A stretch of 64,000 nt of DNA from Aporrectodea caliginosa (lineage: Eukaryota; Annelida; Clitellata; Crassiclitellata; Lumbricidae). Location of the stretch: contig JACEVL010006441.1 of NCBI GenBank assembly GCA_020284085.1, positions 947,001 through 1,011,000 on the forward strand, in the 5' to 3' direction. The notes under the pieces are model-generated. The model saw only the letters and a program-made list of their open reading frames with translations. It had not been told where the DNA came from and did not search any database. Every line of letters starts with the position of its first letter. The stretch's first letter is position 1. Made by a program: the position numbers and the translations under genes. Shown here piece by piece: positions 12,246 through 25,733 of this stretch.

Positions 12246-12631
12246 GAGTATGAACAGCTGCGAAGTTTACGCCTCTGGTGGATAATGTAGATAGATAATG
12301 TACATTCAACACTCTGTTGATAAATAAAGTTGATAAATAAAATAAATAAATAAATAGTTGGATAAAAAAAAGAATATGCTTACTTATTTACTTTACTCAA
12401 CAGGCTAATAACTTACTTTACGTGGTCAGCTTTGTAGGTCTACCCAAGTCTGCAGAAATGTCATCTTTGACTTGCTAGAACTTTTTATGGACCACTTCGA
12501 TTCAGTATCAGCAGACTGACATTTGTTATTTATAAAGAGTGTAAATTAAAGTGTAAATTTGAACAAACAATACATACGGTACGCAGACAAAGTGTGTCAG
12601 TTTTTGAAAGTGTGTGCGTACACCTGAATAG

Positions 12632-12672
<41 letters not shown>

Positions 12673-12720
12673 TGTGTGTACGTGTGTGTGTACGTGTGTG
12701 TTTGTGTGTCTAGGCGTGTG
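12632..12720. repeat. (TG)n microsatellite with interruptions
   Basis: A GT repeat tract interrupted by TACG words. Confidence 0.9.
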
Positions 12721-12724
12721 ATTG

Positions 12725-13973
12725 TGTGTGCGTGGATATATACCTCATCGAATGTGCACTGTGAGTTAGCGGATATCGGACAAGGCTTAGCGTTGACGGG
12801 GCCATCGCTGCAGTATCTATAGGCCATGGCGTATAATTGGCTTTTGTCGGCCGTCGAGGTGTCACGGTCCAAGGAATCGAGGCATTTTGTTGGGACACCA
12901 GTTGTAGTCTATATGTAGGTAGCACCGAGTGCTCGGAACACACACACGCACACGCACAGACGCACATATGCTCAGTGCATACAGACGCCGCTTCTGTCTA
13001 AATGGCGTGTAGGAAATTGTTGACCAGAGCAGAAAGAAATGCATTTCAGGTTGGGACGACGCACGGTGGACTATTATTATGAGTAATGTCATCGGATCTT
13101 CTTCTGCTGAGCATAAACCACTGTTTACGGGACCATTAGACTGTCTTTCCGTTGGCTACAGTCGCAAACAAGAAGACAAAACCTGAGCATTTACAGGCAA
13201 ATAAAATCGAACTTCTCTGAGCGAATGGACATTTGCACTTAGACTTGAGTGGGAAGGCAGTTGTTTTCACGGAGAATTCATGTATTCGGATTATAGGAGT
13301 TTGACGACTGTGTAAGCTACTTTAGACTGAACCAGAAGGAATCGCTTAATCCATTGACGTATAGCCTACTGTGCAGTTCTTGGCGCTTACTGGAAAGCCT
13401 TGATACGGATTAACTGCTAAGGTAAGGGTAAAACAATTAATTTGTTGCATGGAGATAAATTTGCCGGAAGACATTAACACCTACTATAGTTAACTGTTTA
13501 TAACACGCGCAACTTTCTGACACCTGTGTTTTAAAGGCTTTTTTCTCGCTGAACTATTCCGTAAAACAGGTAGACGTCATTGATAATATTCGCTATTTTA
13601 TTTCTATGTGCGTTTGCTCGAGTTAATATTTGTACACCTGGATTTCGGCATATGTTTGAACTTTTCTCTGGGTCACAACTCTTTAGAGAGGAAGCTCTAA
13701 AGAGATGCAGCTGGCCATTCCTACAGCCGCTTAAGTTTGTTTTATTTGCGCGGTAACTGCATCGCTTCTTTTAGAACTGAAGTTCACTGTTTTGCTAAAC
13801 TTTAGAATAAAAGTGATTGAATGGTTCTCTAGGTAAACAGTAGGCCTAAGGTTGCTTGTCAGTACTTAGTAGGAAATCCATAGAAAGTTTTTATTTGATA
13901 TAGCAGCGGTGAAAAATCGGTCTCTCTGATGCGAATTTTGTGTGGCGCTGAAAATGTTTTGGAGATTTACATT
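12725..13973. other. Non-coding stretch, nothing recognised
   Basis: No gene, RNA or delimitable repeat was seen. Confidence 0.4.
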
Positions 13974-13978
13974 ACATT

Positions 13979-15216
13979 AGTGGAGAGTGTCACAAGACGC
14001 ACCCCCTTTTCGTTTCTAGCTTGTAGCATCATAATTAATACCATTATGAAAATGCAAAATATGCACTTAGTATGATTTTCTATTGTTCAAAGTATGTGCA
14101 CTGTGAAATAAAACAAATATTGTGCTGTAACAGCTAAATGCTTCCATTTATCTGATGTCAAGGATGGTGCCTCTTGGGAACAGGGTGACCTCAAGAAGCA
14201 CCCCTGGGTGCGTCTTGGGGACAATACGGTTTAATGCTGTACCAGCATGCCAAGCACCATTTGAGCCCTATTGTCCAATATGGGCAAAAACATGTAGACA
14301 TAGAGTACTGGTACTATGTTATGTACTAACATTAGTTTTGACATTGCTACGATAAAGCGACAAGTTTAAAGCAGCAGTTTGGGCCCCAAGCAAAATTGCA
14401 TGTCAGTCAAATGTCGAGCAACTACAGATTAAAAGGTCACTTCAAATTTCTCGCTCAGAGTAACTCTAGATCATCCCAGAAATGGGCAACCGAGTTGAAG
14501 CTCATGTCCCTTAAAAATGTCTTTGTTAAGTTCTTCTCGGAATTCCAAAATCTTGCTTAATAAGACTAGTGGTAAGACTGCCCATCCTTGAGGGCCGCTA
14601 ATGCATGCTTGAGTGTTCCCTCTCCGTACGATCCTCTGCTTGTCTTTCACGTATAATCCTTTCCGATGATTTGAAAACCAATAAAACCAATCAAATTAAA
14701 GTAATCTCAGACTATAGATATTGGTAATTACCCAGCTGATTCTATTTCATCTGAACATATTCGTGTTAATTGCCCATATTCCATACTTGCGTACCCAAAA
14801 CGCACCCGGTGCGTTTTGGGTATACGGGACATGGTGCGTCTTGGGCTCCGACGGGTCTCCCCTCTAAAGACAATTTATTGGGGTTCATGTTAGATGTTAC
14901 TAAAATATACTCTACCACATTTGCAGTTGATAAAGAGGTTGAGAAACACAAGGAAAGATTATTCCCAAACTGTTCAGTAATATTGTGGAAAAGCCTTGTT
15001 GAATTATCACTCGCAAAAGTTCAAAAATGCCGAAAACATACTTTTGATTCAGAAACCGCTTTCCTCTCCGAACAAAGGACACCGATTAATAATAACATAT
15101 GGACACGTGATCTACTTATTATGTAAGTAGGCTGCAGCGTTCCTGTATCAGCCAGTCTGGATATTATATATGGGGTGCGTCTTAGGCATAGGGTGCGTCT
15201 TGTGGCACTTTCCCCT
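13979..15216. mobile_element. 1.24-kb TIR DNA transposon, unclassified
   Basis: The left end reads AGTGGAGAGTGTCACAAGAC and then GCACCCC. The inverse of the right end reads AGGGGAAAGTGCCACAAGAC and then GCACCC, a TIR of about 27 bp with a few mismatches. ACATT occurs directly outside both ends (13974-13978 and 15217-15221), a possible 5-bp TSD. The subterminal word GGTGCGTCTT(A/G)GG repeats several times (about 14209, 14831, 15176). An open frame of 118 residues (14770-15126) has no recognised similarity. The superfamily is unclear. Confidence 0.7.
14795..14825. repeat. Perfect hairpin, 15-bp arms
   Basis: TACCCAAAACGCACC is followed after one base by its exact inverse GGTGCGTTTTGGGTA. It lies inside the 13979-15216 element and uses the element's own GCACC/GGTGCG motif, so it may be an internal junction of two termini. 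Confidence 0.8.
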
Positions 15217-15285
15217 ACATTCTGTGGCGATGAACAGTGTCTTCCTCGCTTGCACTCTTTCATGCAACATTTTCGATCGTGGCCT

Positions 15286-15420
15286 CTCCTATCTGGAATC
15301 ATCCTGTGACCTCTCCTATCTGGAATCATCCTGTGACGTCTCCTATCTGGAATCATCTTGTGACCTCTCCTATCTGGAATCATCTTGTGACCTCTCCTAT
15401 ATCTGGAATCATCTTGTGAC
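15286..15420 (+). repeat. 27-bp minisatellite, five units
   Basis: The unit CCTCTCCTATCTGGAATC followed by ATCCTGTGA is repeated about five times with few changes. The last unit carries a short insertion (ATAT). Confidence 0.92.
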
Positions 15421-15599
15421 ACTTTCACGACGTATTTGTCAACCGCCTTCATATGGATTTGGCTACCATAACGACATTGACTATTTTGTCCAACGTACTA
15501 CTGATATGGCTTTGGACATGATACGGATAGGCCTACATCAATAGGGATAATGATATGGCTACCATAACAACGTCCTTCCGTTGTTCGGCAATACGTCTC

Positions 15600-15722
15600 T
15601 CCTCATTTCTTCCTTCCTTCTCCCCTTCCTTGCTTCCTTGCTTCCTTGCTTGCTTCCTTCCTTCCTTGCTTCCTTGCTTGCTTCCTTGCTTGCTTCCTTG
15701 CTTCCTTGCTTCCTTCCTTTGT
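15600..15722. repeat. CTTCCTTGCTT low-complexity tract
   Basis: Pyrimidine-rich repeat of CTTC, CTTGCTT and CTTCCTT words. Confidence 0.9.
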
Positions 15723-15724
15723 AT

Positions 15725-18251
15725 CACTCTCCATCCTTTCCATTTTTCTCTATATTAAAAGTAAAGCACTTTAGCTCCTCCACACTCATTATTCCCTCTC
15801 CAACATTTTTCTTAACATAATTGTTTGTGAATAATCGGTCACAGGAGATCTAGTATGGCTGAAAAGAAGTCACACTATAACATTTCTTTGTTTTCATGAG
15901 TTAGCAATCACAGGAACTGGAAACACACACTCAGCTATAGCCTACATTTACATATGAATTTGTGGATATATACATTTATAGTAAGCAGAATTATGCACTC
16001 AGGCAGACTTGTAACCTAAGTATTCTTAGTCTATATATGTGTATGGTGATAAGTATAATATTCACAGTCTATTCACAAACCTCATCATCGTCAACATTTG
16101 CTGTTTTTAACACTTTGACCTACTTCGCATGAAGCCAATTGGTCGTGTAAAGTCAAAGCAGTAAGCACGGAGGACCAACTTAGGTTCCATGTTATGTCTC
16201 CTTAATAGGTCGAGTCACTTGTGAGCAGAACTTAAAGACCTGGATGTCGTGTTTCCATAGTAGGCTACGTTAAGATCTTTCTTATCTTAACCTTTGTCGT
16301 TTATAGAAGACAGAATAATTTGTTTGTCTAAAATCTTGTGTTAATTTTTATGTTGAGTAAGTAAGAAGTGTCGAAGCTGTCCATAAATAAGCGTATCTTC
16401 GTTGGTTGCTGAGCAAGAGGTGTAAGTAGGCAAGTGTCATTAGGTCAATCTTGTACCTGGGCATCTGGGCTACTTATAGTGCACCTTTAATTATCTCACA
16501 AAGGAGCTAAAGCATGACTATCTAAGCGATGAAAATGGTCTGTTCTACCTGGATAAGCTCAGGCAAGAGATTACTTAGAAGAAGTGTTTTGCATCGTGCA
16601 ATAATTTATATTGTGCGATTGTGTCGCTCATCTTGCATCTCATGGTGAACTGCCGCAAGTTATATTTTAGTAGACATGTTCCTAGAAATTGCACTCGACC
16701 CAATGGCAGATCTTTGGGAGGGGCGTACCTCATAAACTTGGCGGACTTTAGAGCAGTGTGACGTTTGCCATGCCCCAATGTCATATGGCTCCCCGGTAGT
16801 TTCAAATTCTGTATATCCCTCCCCTGATAGCTATATATTTACAAATCCCGAAAACGCTAAAAAGTCTTTATTTCACCATGCCCCACTCTCTTACAGTGTA
16901 CTTCAGACTAGCGAATTATTCCTACATCACAAACAAGCCAGCGTCAGCACAATATATATATACGAAACTGCTATTGCACATTTGATGGCAGACTATAGGA
17001 CGAGTCCACTTCTCCCATCCGGGGGAGGGAGGGCAAACGCTGAATCCGAACGCGTTGCACGGACTTGGTTGATTAAGTCGGACGATCTGATTGGTGACAG
17101 ATGCTGTGATATTTCACCGGTGAATCTCGGTCGTTAGAGGTCGTGTGGCTGCATGTTCGGATGTAGGACGCCGAACGCATATTGATGCGCGGCATGCAAA
17201 TGTTGACTTTTTATTCTCTGTCATGACACACGTCTCTTTCCCATCCGTACGTACCTTTGGCGGTGAAGTTGTACTGATGGGAATAGAACAGAGAGACGGG
17301 TAGGCTACTGTGTCCGTGAATTCGGATTTACCACCAAAAGCACCGAACTAATTTAAGCACGAACCACTGACCCGTGTAATGAATGTAAAGGAGTTTGTAA
17401 TCACCCGTTGTTACTTGTGACGCTCCAATGGACGGCTCAACTTAAATTAATTGACATGCACTGAGTTCTCATCAATCGTCGCAAGTTCTTGACGCACTGC
17501 ATATGTTGGCATGCAAGCGAAACATAATAAGACTGAGTAGTTTGCGAGTGTTGTTCAGTTTGCAGAACACAGATTGTACTCCGAAAACTCCGGATTAATT
17601 CAAGAGACGAAAAATCGAGGAGAAAAAGTCGAGGAAAATCGGGGGTAAAATGAAAATGTCAGTCGACCATAAAGAATGATCTGAAAAGTTTTAGGGTGTA
17701 AATTTTAGCCGACTACCTGTCGATGCTTGTTATGGTATCATGAAACGTGTGTCGGATGTCTTGCCAACAGAGCTTTCAGTATCACCAGATATACGGTGTT
17801 ATATGGTTTTGGACTGTATACAATGATACGTGAGAATAAATAGATGCATTCCAATTCAGATTAGATTGATTCATCCAAAGGGAAGTGGTCCATGAAGTGT
17901 TAGTCATTCCATTAACAGAGTCCTCCTCTTATAAGCTCCATGTTTTGTCATTCATCAGATAGACTTCAGACCCGTTTCAGTCTTCTGCATATATACACAT
18001 ACATTAATGGGCCAACACTTCATGTTACTTAAGTGAGCAGCAAACATTTGGCTTTTACTAAAAACAGTCTATCATGCATCATTTTTATAGGAGGCACTTA
18101 TTGAAGACGCTCTGGTGTCATCGATGTCGTCCTCGTTTGGCAATGTGAAACTTCCCCAAGTTCCCCGGATATCATCCTCGCATACACGTAGTAGTCCTAT
18201 ATATCTGGGATAGTAAGCGATATCTCTTTGGTACTGCGTGCAAAGCATCGT

Positions 18252-18290
<39 letters not shown>

Positions 18291-20385
18291 CCATATATAG
18301 GATAGGATTGCTTTCTGTGGCAACAACGCGAGCTACCCTTGAGGCTGCCATAAAACTCGTGCATGCGATATTTAGGACCATGATACCAGTATACTACGTA
18401 TACACAGAGCTTCTGTAATCTGCGTGAGCTGCGTTTATATAATAGACTACAGAGTTAGTTCTTGATGGATGGAGCGAGAGAAGGCAGGATAGGAGAGCTG
18501 CTTCAGTCAACCACCAGAGAGCATTCGTCTCAGTTACGAAGTGGCTCATCCTACACTTCATAGAGTCATGATAAGTAGGAAATACGACAGGCTCGAGATT
18601 CTGGACTATAGGCTGTGATGCCCATACAAGACCATGCGAGTGGCAGACCTAATGGCAGTCATCCTATTGAGGCATTACACAATCGCAGATAGGCATTTAT
18701 ACATAGAGAAATTATAGGGGCTCGTCAGCGACGAAGCCAGCATATAGGGACCAGGGTCCGGGCTTCCAGCCACTAACCGAGGGGGAGGGGTTTACGTGCT
18801 TCACTTGGGGAACCCTGCAGATTGGAGTAGAGGACTGAGTTTGGTCAAATAAGGAGCCATGGAACAACTTCAGCAATACAACCTGATTACCGTGACGGGT
18901 TACGACGAGCAAATTAGATGACCAATTATTGTTTGCAGTTATATTCGTCATTGTTGTCTAACCATTTTATATCATCAGGACAAAATATTTCCGTCATGAA
19001 ACATACATGTATACTGCATTTTTTATGCACTTGTGTGACTATCTATGAATTTCGATGTTGACTATAGGCATATAATATACACAGTAAGTAGTTAAGTAGG
19101 TTGTAAAATGTGTGCATGTATGCATGAAGTATGTTTACGTAGCGTACGTATGTATGTATCTGCGTATACATGTACGTACGCGCATAGGCCTATGTATGTG
19201 TGTTCGTAAGTATATTTTTGATTGATTGCTGTACGCATGGGCCTATATGTATGAATATATACATGATGTAGGCTATGTATGAATATTTGTTTGATAAACG
19301 CTTTAAAATTATCGCATAGCGGATATAAAAATACACAGAGCATTTTATGCATAATTGTGCATAATTATACTGTACGTAATTATTCATTGTGCATGCATTG
19401 AGCAAATAAAGTACTTCACCTTCTTACTGCAGTGATGCCATATGTGAGTTTTAGACTAGATTATTTTTTAGAGTAATTTCAATGCGTTAAATACCATAAT
19501 AGCAGTGGGAAAACTGCGTGCCTGTTTGGACCTAGGCTATAAGCGAAGCAGTTGAGACAGGCGTTCACGGTTAAGCTGAGTGACATTGAAATGATCCATC
19601 GACCGCTTTAATAGTGTAATGAGAAAACAAACCACCGAGTCCTCGCATAATTATTGGCCTGGATGGAGAGTCGTCATGTTCGTCTCCTCCGGGTCCCGCT
19701 TGGTGGCGTCAGATGAGTCCCCGCTCCCCCTCGAGGAGTCCCCACTCCCCCCAACAGAGACTGTTTCGGTCCATGGGTGAAGCTCTCCATAAATACTCGT
19801 CGTCGTATACGCGCCTGTTTAAATAAATCATCAGCGAAATGATCAGACATCGCCGTTGTGTTTTTGTTCAGCGCTTGAGGCGGCGGCGAAGGCGACGGCG
19901 GCGGCGGTGTAATAGGGGTCGCTGAAAATTGACTGCGATCGACGCCTGTTCTGCCTAGTTAAGTGAAAATTACATTGTGTAACGTCCATAGGCGTGGCAG
20001 CGGCGGAATGTGTGCTCCGCATAACACCTCGTAACAGACCGAAGGACAAACGAACGGAACAGTATATTGACGGACGAGCATGATTTAGGGTGCCTCCTGC
20101 AGTGCCTGGCGAGTGTGATATCCTGGCAGCAGCACAGCATTGACTACCTGTAGGGCGTTTGGATTTAAGTTGGGCGTTGAAGGTGATGAATATGCAGGAA
20201 AAAAGGGTTTGTCAGGAATTGACTGAATGAGTCGGAGATCAGCACCTGGAGAAAGTTATTTGCAAAGACTTTTTCTTAATCCGTCAACGGATTCCGTTTT
20301 GAAGGAAAGAGAGAGTCGACATGGAAACCTTATAATAATCATCGCTGATGCTATTGGAAAACAAGGTAATTAGAGCTGTATTACA
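15725..20385. other. Non-coding stretch, no gene recognised
   Basis: Short frames only. A (TA)n tract lies at about 18253-18288. A GGCGGCGG-rich patch lies near 19877-19905. No exon could be supported by splice signals together with protein similarity. Confidence 0.4.
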
Positions 20386-20390
20386 GTGGG

Positions 20391-20480
20391 GCATGGTGGC
20401 TGAATGGTTAGAGCTCTCGGCCTGTAACGTGGTTCTATTCCACACACAGTAGAATGACCTTGAGCAAGTCCTTCGCGCAT
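20391..20480 (+). mobile_element. tRNA-like SINE head (different family)
   Basis: GGGGCATGGTGGCTGAATGG TTAGAGC resembles a tRNA D-arm and A box. GTGGTTCTATTCCAC, 40 bp further, resembles a T-arm and B box. It is followed by GACCTTGAGCAAGTCCTTCG, a phrase close to GGGCAAGTCCTTC of SINE family 1. It is probably a truncated retroposon. Confidence 0.6.
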
Positions 20481-21015
20481 ACTTACTCAACACTATCGAC
20501 GTTTCGTCGTATGATCGTTTGTGCACTTCTGAGCTTTAGAAGGAGAACAATATCAAAAATACAGTTGTACTGTATGTTGTGTGGTACATGTAATCACACA
20601 TTTGTATAGCGCCATCTTCAGTGAGACTCCTCAGAGGAATTCCACATCTAACAGGTCGGTGGCATCTCAGAACACAAAAATTCTAAAGATACTTGCAAAT
20701 AGGAAGGTACTGTGAAATGGGTGAAGCGCATTGAGTCGGTTAGGGTGACAAAGCCTCGGATCATTAGTTGGTAGAGAGCATCTATCTAGGCTCCAAATAG
20801 GATGTAACTCTAAATAGTTACTATCAAACTACGCGCACATACCCAGGCAATTATCTATTTATATGTATTCGCTCATTCATTGGTCTATACTCCAAGAAAC
20901 GTATTCGTGTGTATAATTTAGGCTTAGTTTTTATATTTACCACGCAGAACACACGAACGCATGTATAGTCTAAGTATTTAAACGTGGGAATGGCCTTCTG
21001 TAAAATCCTTCACAA

Positions 21016-21245
21016 CATGTATGTATGTATGTATGTATGTATATATGTATGTATGTATGTGTATGTATGTATGTATGTATGTATGTATGTATGTATGTAT
21101 GTATGTATGTATGTATGTATGTATGTATGTATGTATGTATGTATGTATGTATGTATGTATGTATGTATGTATGTATGTATGTATGTATGTATGCTGTATG
21201 TATGTATGTATGCAACTATGCATGTATGTATGTATGTATGTATAT
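21016..21245. repeat. (GTAT)n microsatellite
   Basis: About 55 units of GTAT with few interruptions. All long open frames across it are low-complexity artefacts. Confidence 0.97.
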
Positions 21246-21431
21246 ATTATGCATGCATGTGTGTATGTACGCACATAAACATGTATCTGTAATAATAATT
21301 TCAGATTTATATAGTGCCTTTACAAGACTGATTCACAAGAGTATCTCTTTTAGATTCGTCATATAAATCTTGAACGTATATAGATCAGCGTAGAACGAAG
21401 CTATAAGCCCCCCAAAATGAGTTGTGCTCAG

Positions 21432-21530
21432 GTTCGTTCAATCATTTCTAAGAGGCCATTCGTATAATTATGCTAAGAATAAATGGTTGTATATGAGGTT
21501 CGTTCATGCATTTCTAAGAGGCCATTCTTT
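21432..21530 (+). repeat. Two-copy direct repeat, about 70-bp period
   Basis: GGTTCGTTCAATCATTTCTA with AGAGGCCATTC recurs with slight change at about 21498-21530. Confidence 0.75.
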
Positions 21531-21619
21531 CATTGAATATTTCATTTATTTCTTGTTCTATTCACTTAAGCTGACTGTCATTCACTATAGCCACTCATCC
21601 TATCAATCGCACAGGTAAT

Positions 21620-23628
21620 ATACGGTCTAGATCTTTATTGATGGTATTCAGTGACCACATTCCCCTATCTCCCTCTCTTCAATGCCACACACATACACGG
21701 GTCATTGAAATGACAATAGGAAATGGACGCCACTGGTCACTTCCGTTAATGACCAGTATAGCAAAGGCCGACCTCAACCTCTAATTTTAAGGGCGTCAAT
21801 CGAACAGGTCTGACATTAATACCAGGGATAATAAATTAAACCCCAGTCCCTGAGGATGGACTCCCTGGCGGCCATATTCATCGCACCCGACGGCATTCAT
21901 TTCCCTGGTCGCTTCTAATGGGATCTGTGGACATAAAGGCTTCATGACTAGTACACCTGCTTTGAATGCAATGACCAGTCGCCATGTTGGACAGCCAATA
22001 TAATTACTAAGCCGGCGGTTCCTCGTAGAATTTTATTAAAAGTCTTTTGGGAGGAATCGCTTACCATACACGTTAACGTCAGAGACATGGGAAAGTCGGT
22101 CTTTTGGGCCACGCTGTGGGCAGGGCCGCAGGCCGACGCTGTTGGACTGCATCGATGGTATCGTTACAGGACTTTTTTCTCCTGCGTATTATGGCAGCAG
22201 GAGTGTTAATAACAATGCCCCAGAGCACAACGTCTCATACTTTTCCACTGAATACGAAAACATTTGCATTTAAGCAGAATTTCTATAAATTGTAATAAAA
22301 CAGGCTCAGCAGAGCCAAAGCGAGTCTAAATAAGGACAGCAAGTTAAAGTATTTAATTGCTACAGGTTATGTACTAGGTTCTAATAATTGTAAGTGTCGA
22401 GTCAAATTATTTCATTTTGCGTAATACGAATCTAATAAGAATAATTCAGTAATGTTCTCTTAGATGTGGGCTAAAATCTCATCCCTTTGAATTGATCATC
22501 CTCTGTTGATGTATTCCGATACCTGATGGCTCTTGAATCCTGAATGGTTTTTGACCACCATCTGAATTTCGGGTCAGAGCTATGAGATTGGCCGCTTCAA
22601 GCATAACACTATGGTCTAAAAGCATGCAGCTCTAGGCTGCAATGAATGCATGCTTTGAGGGAATAAAAACTACAGTTGATCAATCACGTACAATTTCAAG
22701 CATGCATGTTGGTAGTCACAAATTGCCTTTTAAAAGTCAGATCTTGAATAAAAATTACAAAAGAGACGCTATCAAATCGCATTGGCGGCCGAAGTTTCGC
22801 ACGGGAACCCCGCTGGAGGACACCACTACCCCAGACCTGCGCAAAAATTGAATCTATCGTGATTTTCTGTGATTTTTATCCTAAATTTCGACTCTGGCCA
22901 AGATTTTTAAAATGCAACCACGATTAGGAACATAGTAAACTTTGGGATATAACTGTTGCAAGATACTCAAGCTCAAATCACAAAACAACAGCACAGATTC
23001 TCCTTAGCTGTACTTTCAGGTTGATGAATGTTTTATTTCTGGCCTCTGACTGAAGCCTTGCCCACTTGCCTTTCCACGGTACACTTCTGGATCCGTTTGG
23101 ATCTCCCTCCTCTTTTCCTATCCTGCCTAATCCTTGTCGTGGTTGATCTGATAATTCAGTTTATCGGACAATAGCTGCATCTTTGCATGGATGTGAATAT
23201 GTATTTATTTATGTGGCGTTTTAATGTCCTCTAAAAGGCATTTCTTACATGAAAGAAAGATATAGATGTAATATATATAGTCTAATAGCACAAACAATAA
23301 TACCGGTGGATCAGTGGTTGAGTTATAGCCAACTGTTATATGTAGGCCTAATTCGAGCCATTTTACCATAGACCCGAGCAATTGCCTTGACTTACCCACA
23401 AGAATGACGACCTTTCTTTAATTGGTGCCATTTGAAATATACGCAATATTCACACAAGCGATTGTAATTATTTCTAAATTACGGACCCCATTTCCAGACT
23501 ATTTTTATCACGATAGAACAGCAATTGTAGCCTACTTAAAGCACCACGGAGTGGATCCCTGGTAACTGTTAACCACCCACTATGCAAGACGTTAATTAGC
23601 GGTTTACTTTTTCCACTATTATCATTCG
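21620..23628. other. Non-coding stretch, no gene recognised
   Basis: No exon or mobile-element terminus could be supported. Confidence 0.4.
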
Positions 23629-23629
23629 G

Positions 23630-23836
<207 letters not shown>

Positions 23837-23918
23837 CAGATGCCTTTCTTTCTTTCTGATTGCCTATACATTTTGGTCTATTAGTTCATCCATAATCTAG
23901 TCTACGGGTTGGACAAAC

Positions 23919-24162
23919 ATATCATAAATCTCATATCATCTCATATCATAAATACACGGTGCAGACAGATGGACGGCGGACGATTGGGTCAAACAGTTTA
24001 ACGACATCTTGTGGCGTCAGAGGTTGTTGACACCGATAGGAAACAGTTTTGCACAGTTTTCACCGTAGCATACATTGTACCGTTGAACATAGACAGCAGA
24101 GAGACAGTGAGTTAGTTTCCATAAAATTTATGAGATCAACTTATTTCATTCCTGTGTTCACC
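23919..24162 (+). repeat. Left arm of a ~240-bp spaced inverted repeat
   Basis: The arm matches 26843-27082 in reverse complement with high identity. It runs from ATATCATAAATCTCATATC at its outer end to CCTGTGTTCACC at its inner end. The two arms are about 2.7 kb apart. No open frame is conserved in the arms. It could be the long TIR of a fold-back transposon or an independent pair of repeats. Confidence 0.85.
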
Positions 24163-25260
24163 CGAAACGTTACTGAGGTGTTTCGTAAACTGAAAAAACC
24201 AGATCGTGCTGCTTAGGGGCTTAGTAGGTCAAGTCCTTCGTAAAATGATCAATAAATCATTCAATCGATTAATCAAATCAGTCGTCTAAACCTCGAGGTA
24301 ATAAATCACTCAACCCGGCTGCACAGTGGTCATGTAGTAGGCACTTAATTGTTGAATTTAATCAACACTTTGGCCGCTTATTCGACGGGGAATCCTGATA
24401 ACCGCATACAAGATTAGTAGAGGCTAGAACTTCGAGTCAATATGTTGCAGAAGTACAAGACTATAATTAGAATGACGTTTTCGCAGATCCAGCGACACGT
24501 TTAGACTACTGCTGGGATAAACAACAAACCATATATCGCAATAGAGGCCGAAACTGATGCGCTTACGGCACCACTTTCAGCTCTGACTTCAAGCCGCATG
24601 AACTGTGTTTAGATGTCGGCTTCTCAAAGTCAAACAGGCCTCAGGGCTTTTTAGATCTATAGTACTGGTGATCACCATTAGTCCGTAAAGACTCCGCATA
24701 GGGTATTGACGCATATGCTTGAGACTGAAAGCTAGCAGTCGTATTTATGACGATAATGGTATCAAGAATTTACAACTGTCAGTCTGTCGGTTGACACCTG
24801 TTAAGGCTTGACGACCTGTTTTGCGGGCTTATGCCCCGTGTGCACCTGTTAAGTCGGTGAGCCGAGACTGTCGTGGGTTGTTCAGGGCAATTCAATGGGA
24901 GTCGTTGTATTCGCAGGTCAAGCAGAAACCCGCTAAGGAGTTGAAGAATTTCGGTGATAACTGTTGCTTGTTGTTTGCGCTGCATTAGAGCATTAGTCTT
25001 GTGGAGATCCATCTATATCCATCTGTCTAGAGAGTAGACCGAAAGCTGAGTGGGTAATAAATCGCTCATGAAATTGTCTCAGCTTCCAAACAAGGTTCCT
25101 TTCAATAATTCGATTTATAGGTTTACCTATAAGCTGCTGACACCTCGATCCGCTGTTTTGACTCGCCTTATTATTTACCAACGAAGTAGCAAATTATACT
25201 TATATACTTGCATATATTTCATACTGTTTTATATGTATATATTTGTCGACATTGTATATG
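24163..25260. other. Spacer of the inverted repeat, left part; nothing recognised
   Basis: No gene, tRNA-like head or terminal repeat is seen between the left arm and the MITE at 25261. Confidence 0.4.
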
Positions 25261-25733
25261 TCGTCGGCCGAGAATCAGGTTGTTCTAACTCCACTTTTTA
25301 TGTTTTGGGACATTTTGATACCGTTGAATTTGGCGCAGCTTGCTCTATCCCCACATGAAGTTAGAACATTCATAGGCATTTCGGAAGTACCAAAAACACC
25401 CAGAATTATAGTGTTCTATTTCCATTTTGACAGTATGTTTACGGACTAGCTTGTTCTATGTCCACGTTGAAACGCGGCCGACCCTATTTTTAGCCAGGCA
25501 TTGAGCGCTATGTTGTTCTATCTCAAACTATAACTCCAAAGTTGAAAAAAAAATTAAATAAACAACAAAAATAACATAGGCAACATTGTGGCTGAAAATG
25601 CTGATTCTCCAGAGCTATTTATTGATAGCTTACTCGCTACTTGAATGTATAATTTTGCTGTACAAAGATACTTCTGCCGTTTTCTCGAAAACAACATTCT
25701 TTCAGTTAGAACAACCTGATTCTCGGCCGACGA
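25261..25733. mobile_element. 473-bp MITE with perfect 30-bp TIR
   Basis: The left end starts TCGTCGGCCGAGAATCAGGT. The right end is its exact inverse, and the match extends to TTGTTCTAACT (30 bp in total). Inside, the words GTTCTAACT, GTTCTATTTCC and GTTCTATGTCC recur. No clear TSD was identified. There is no coding capacity. Perfect TIRs suggest recent activity. Superfamily not assigned. Confidence 0.85.

Noticed and set aside
14770..15126. 118-codon plus-strand frame
   Set aside because: It lies within the TIR element 13979-15216. No similarity to a transposase or other protein could be seen, so it is not called as a gene.
15286..15420. CRISPR-like array
   Set aside because: The units are contiguous 27-bp tandem repeats with no unique spacers, in an animal genome context.
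20970..21366. Long Met-Tyr-Val-Cys and His-Thr-Tyr-Ile open frames
   Set aside because: They are translations of the (GTAT)n microsatellite in several frames.
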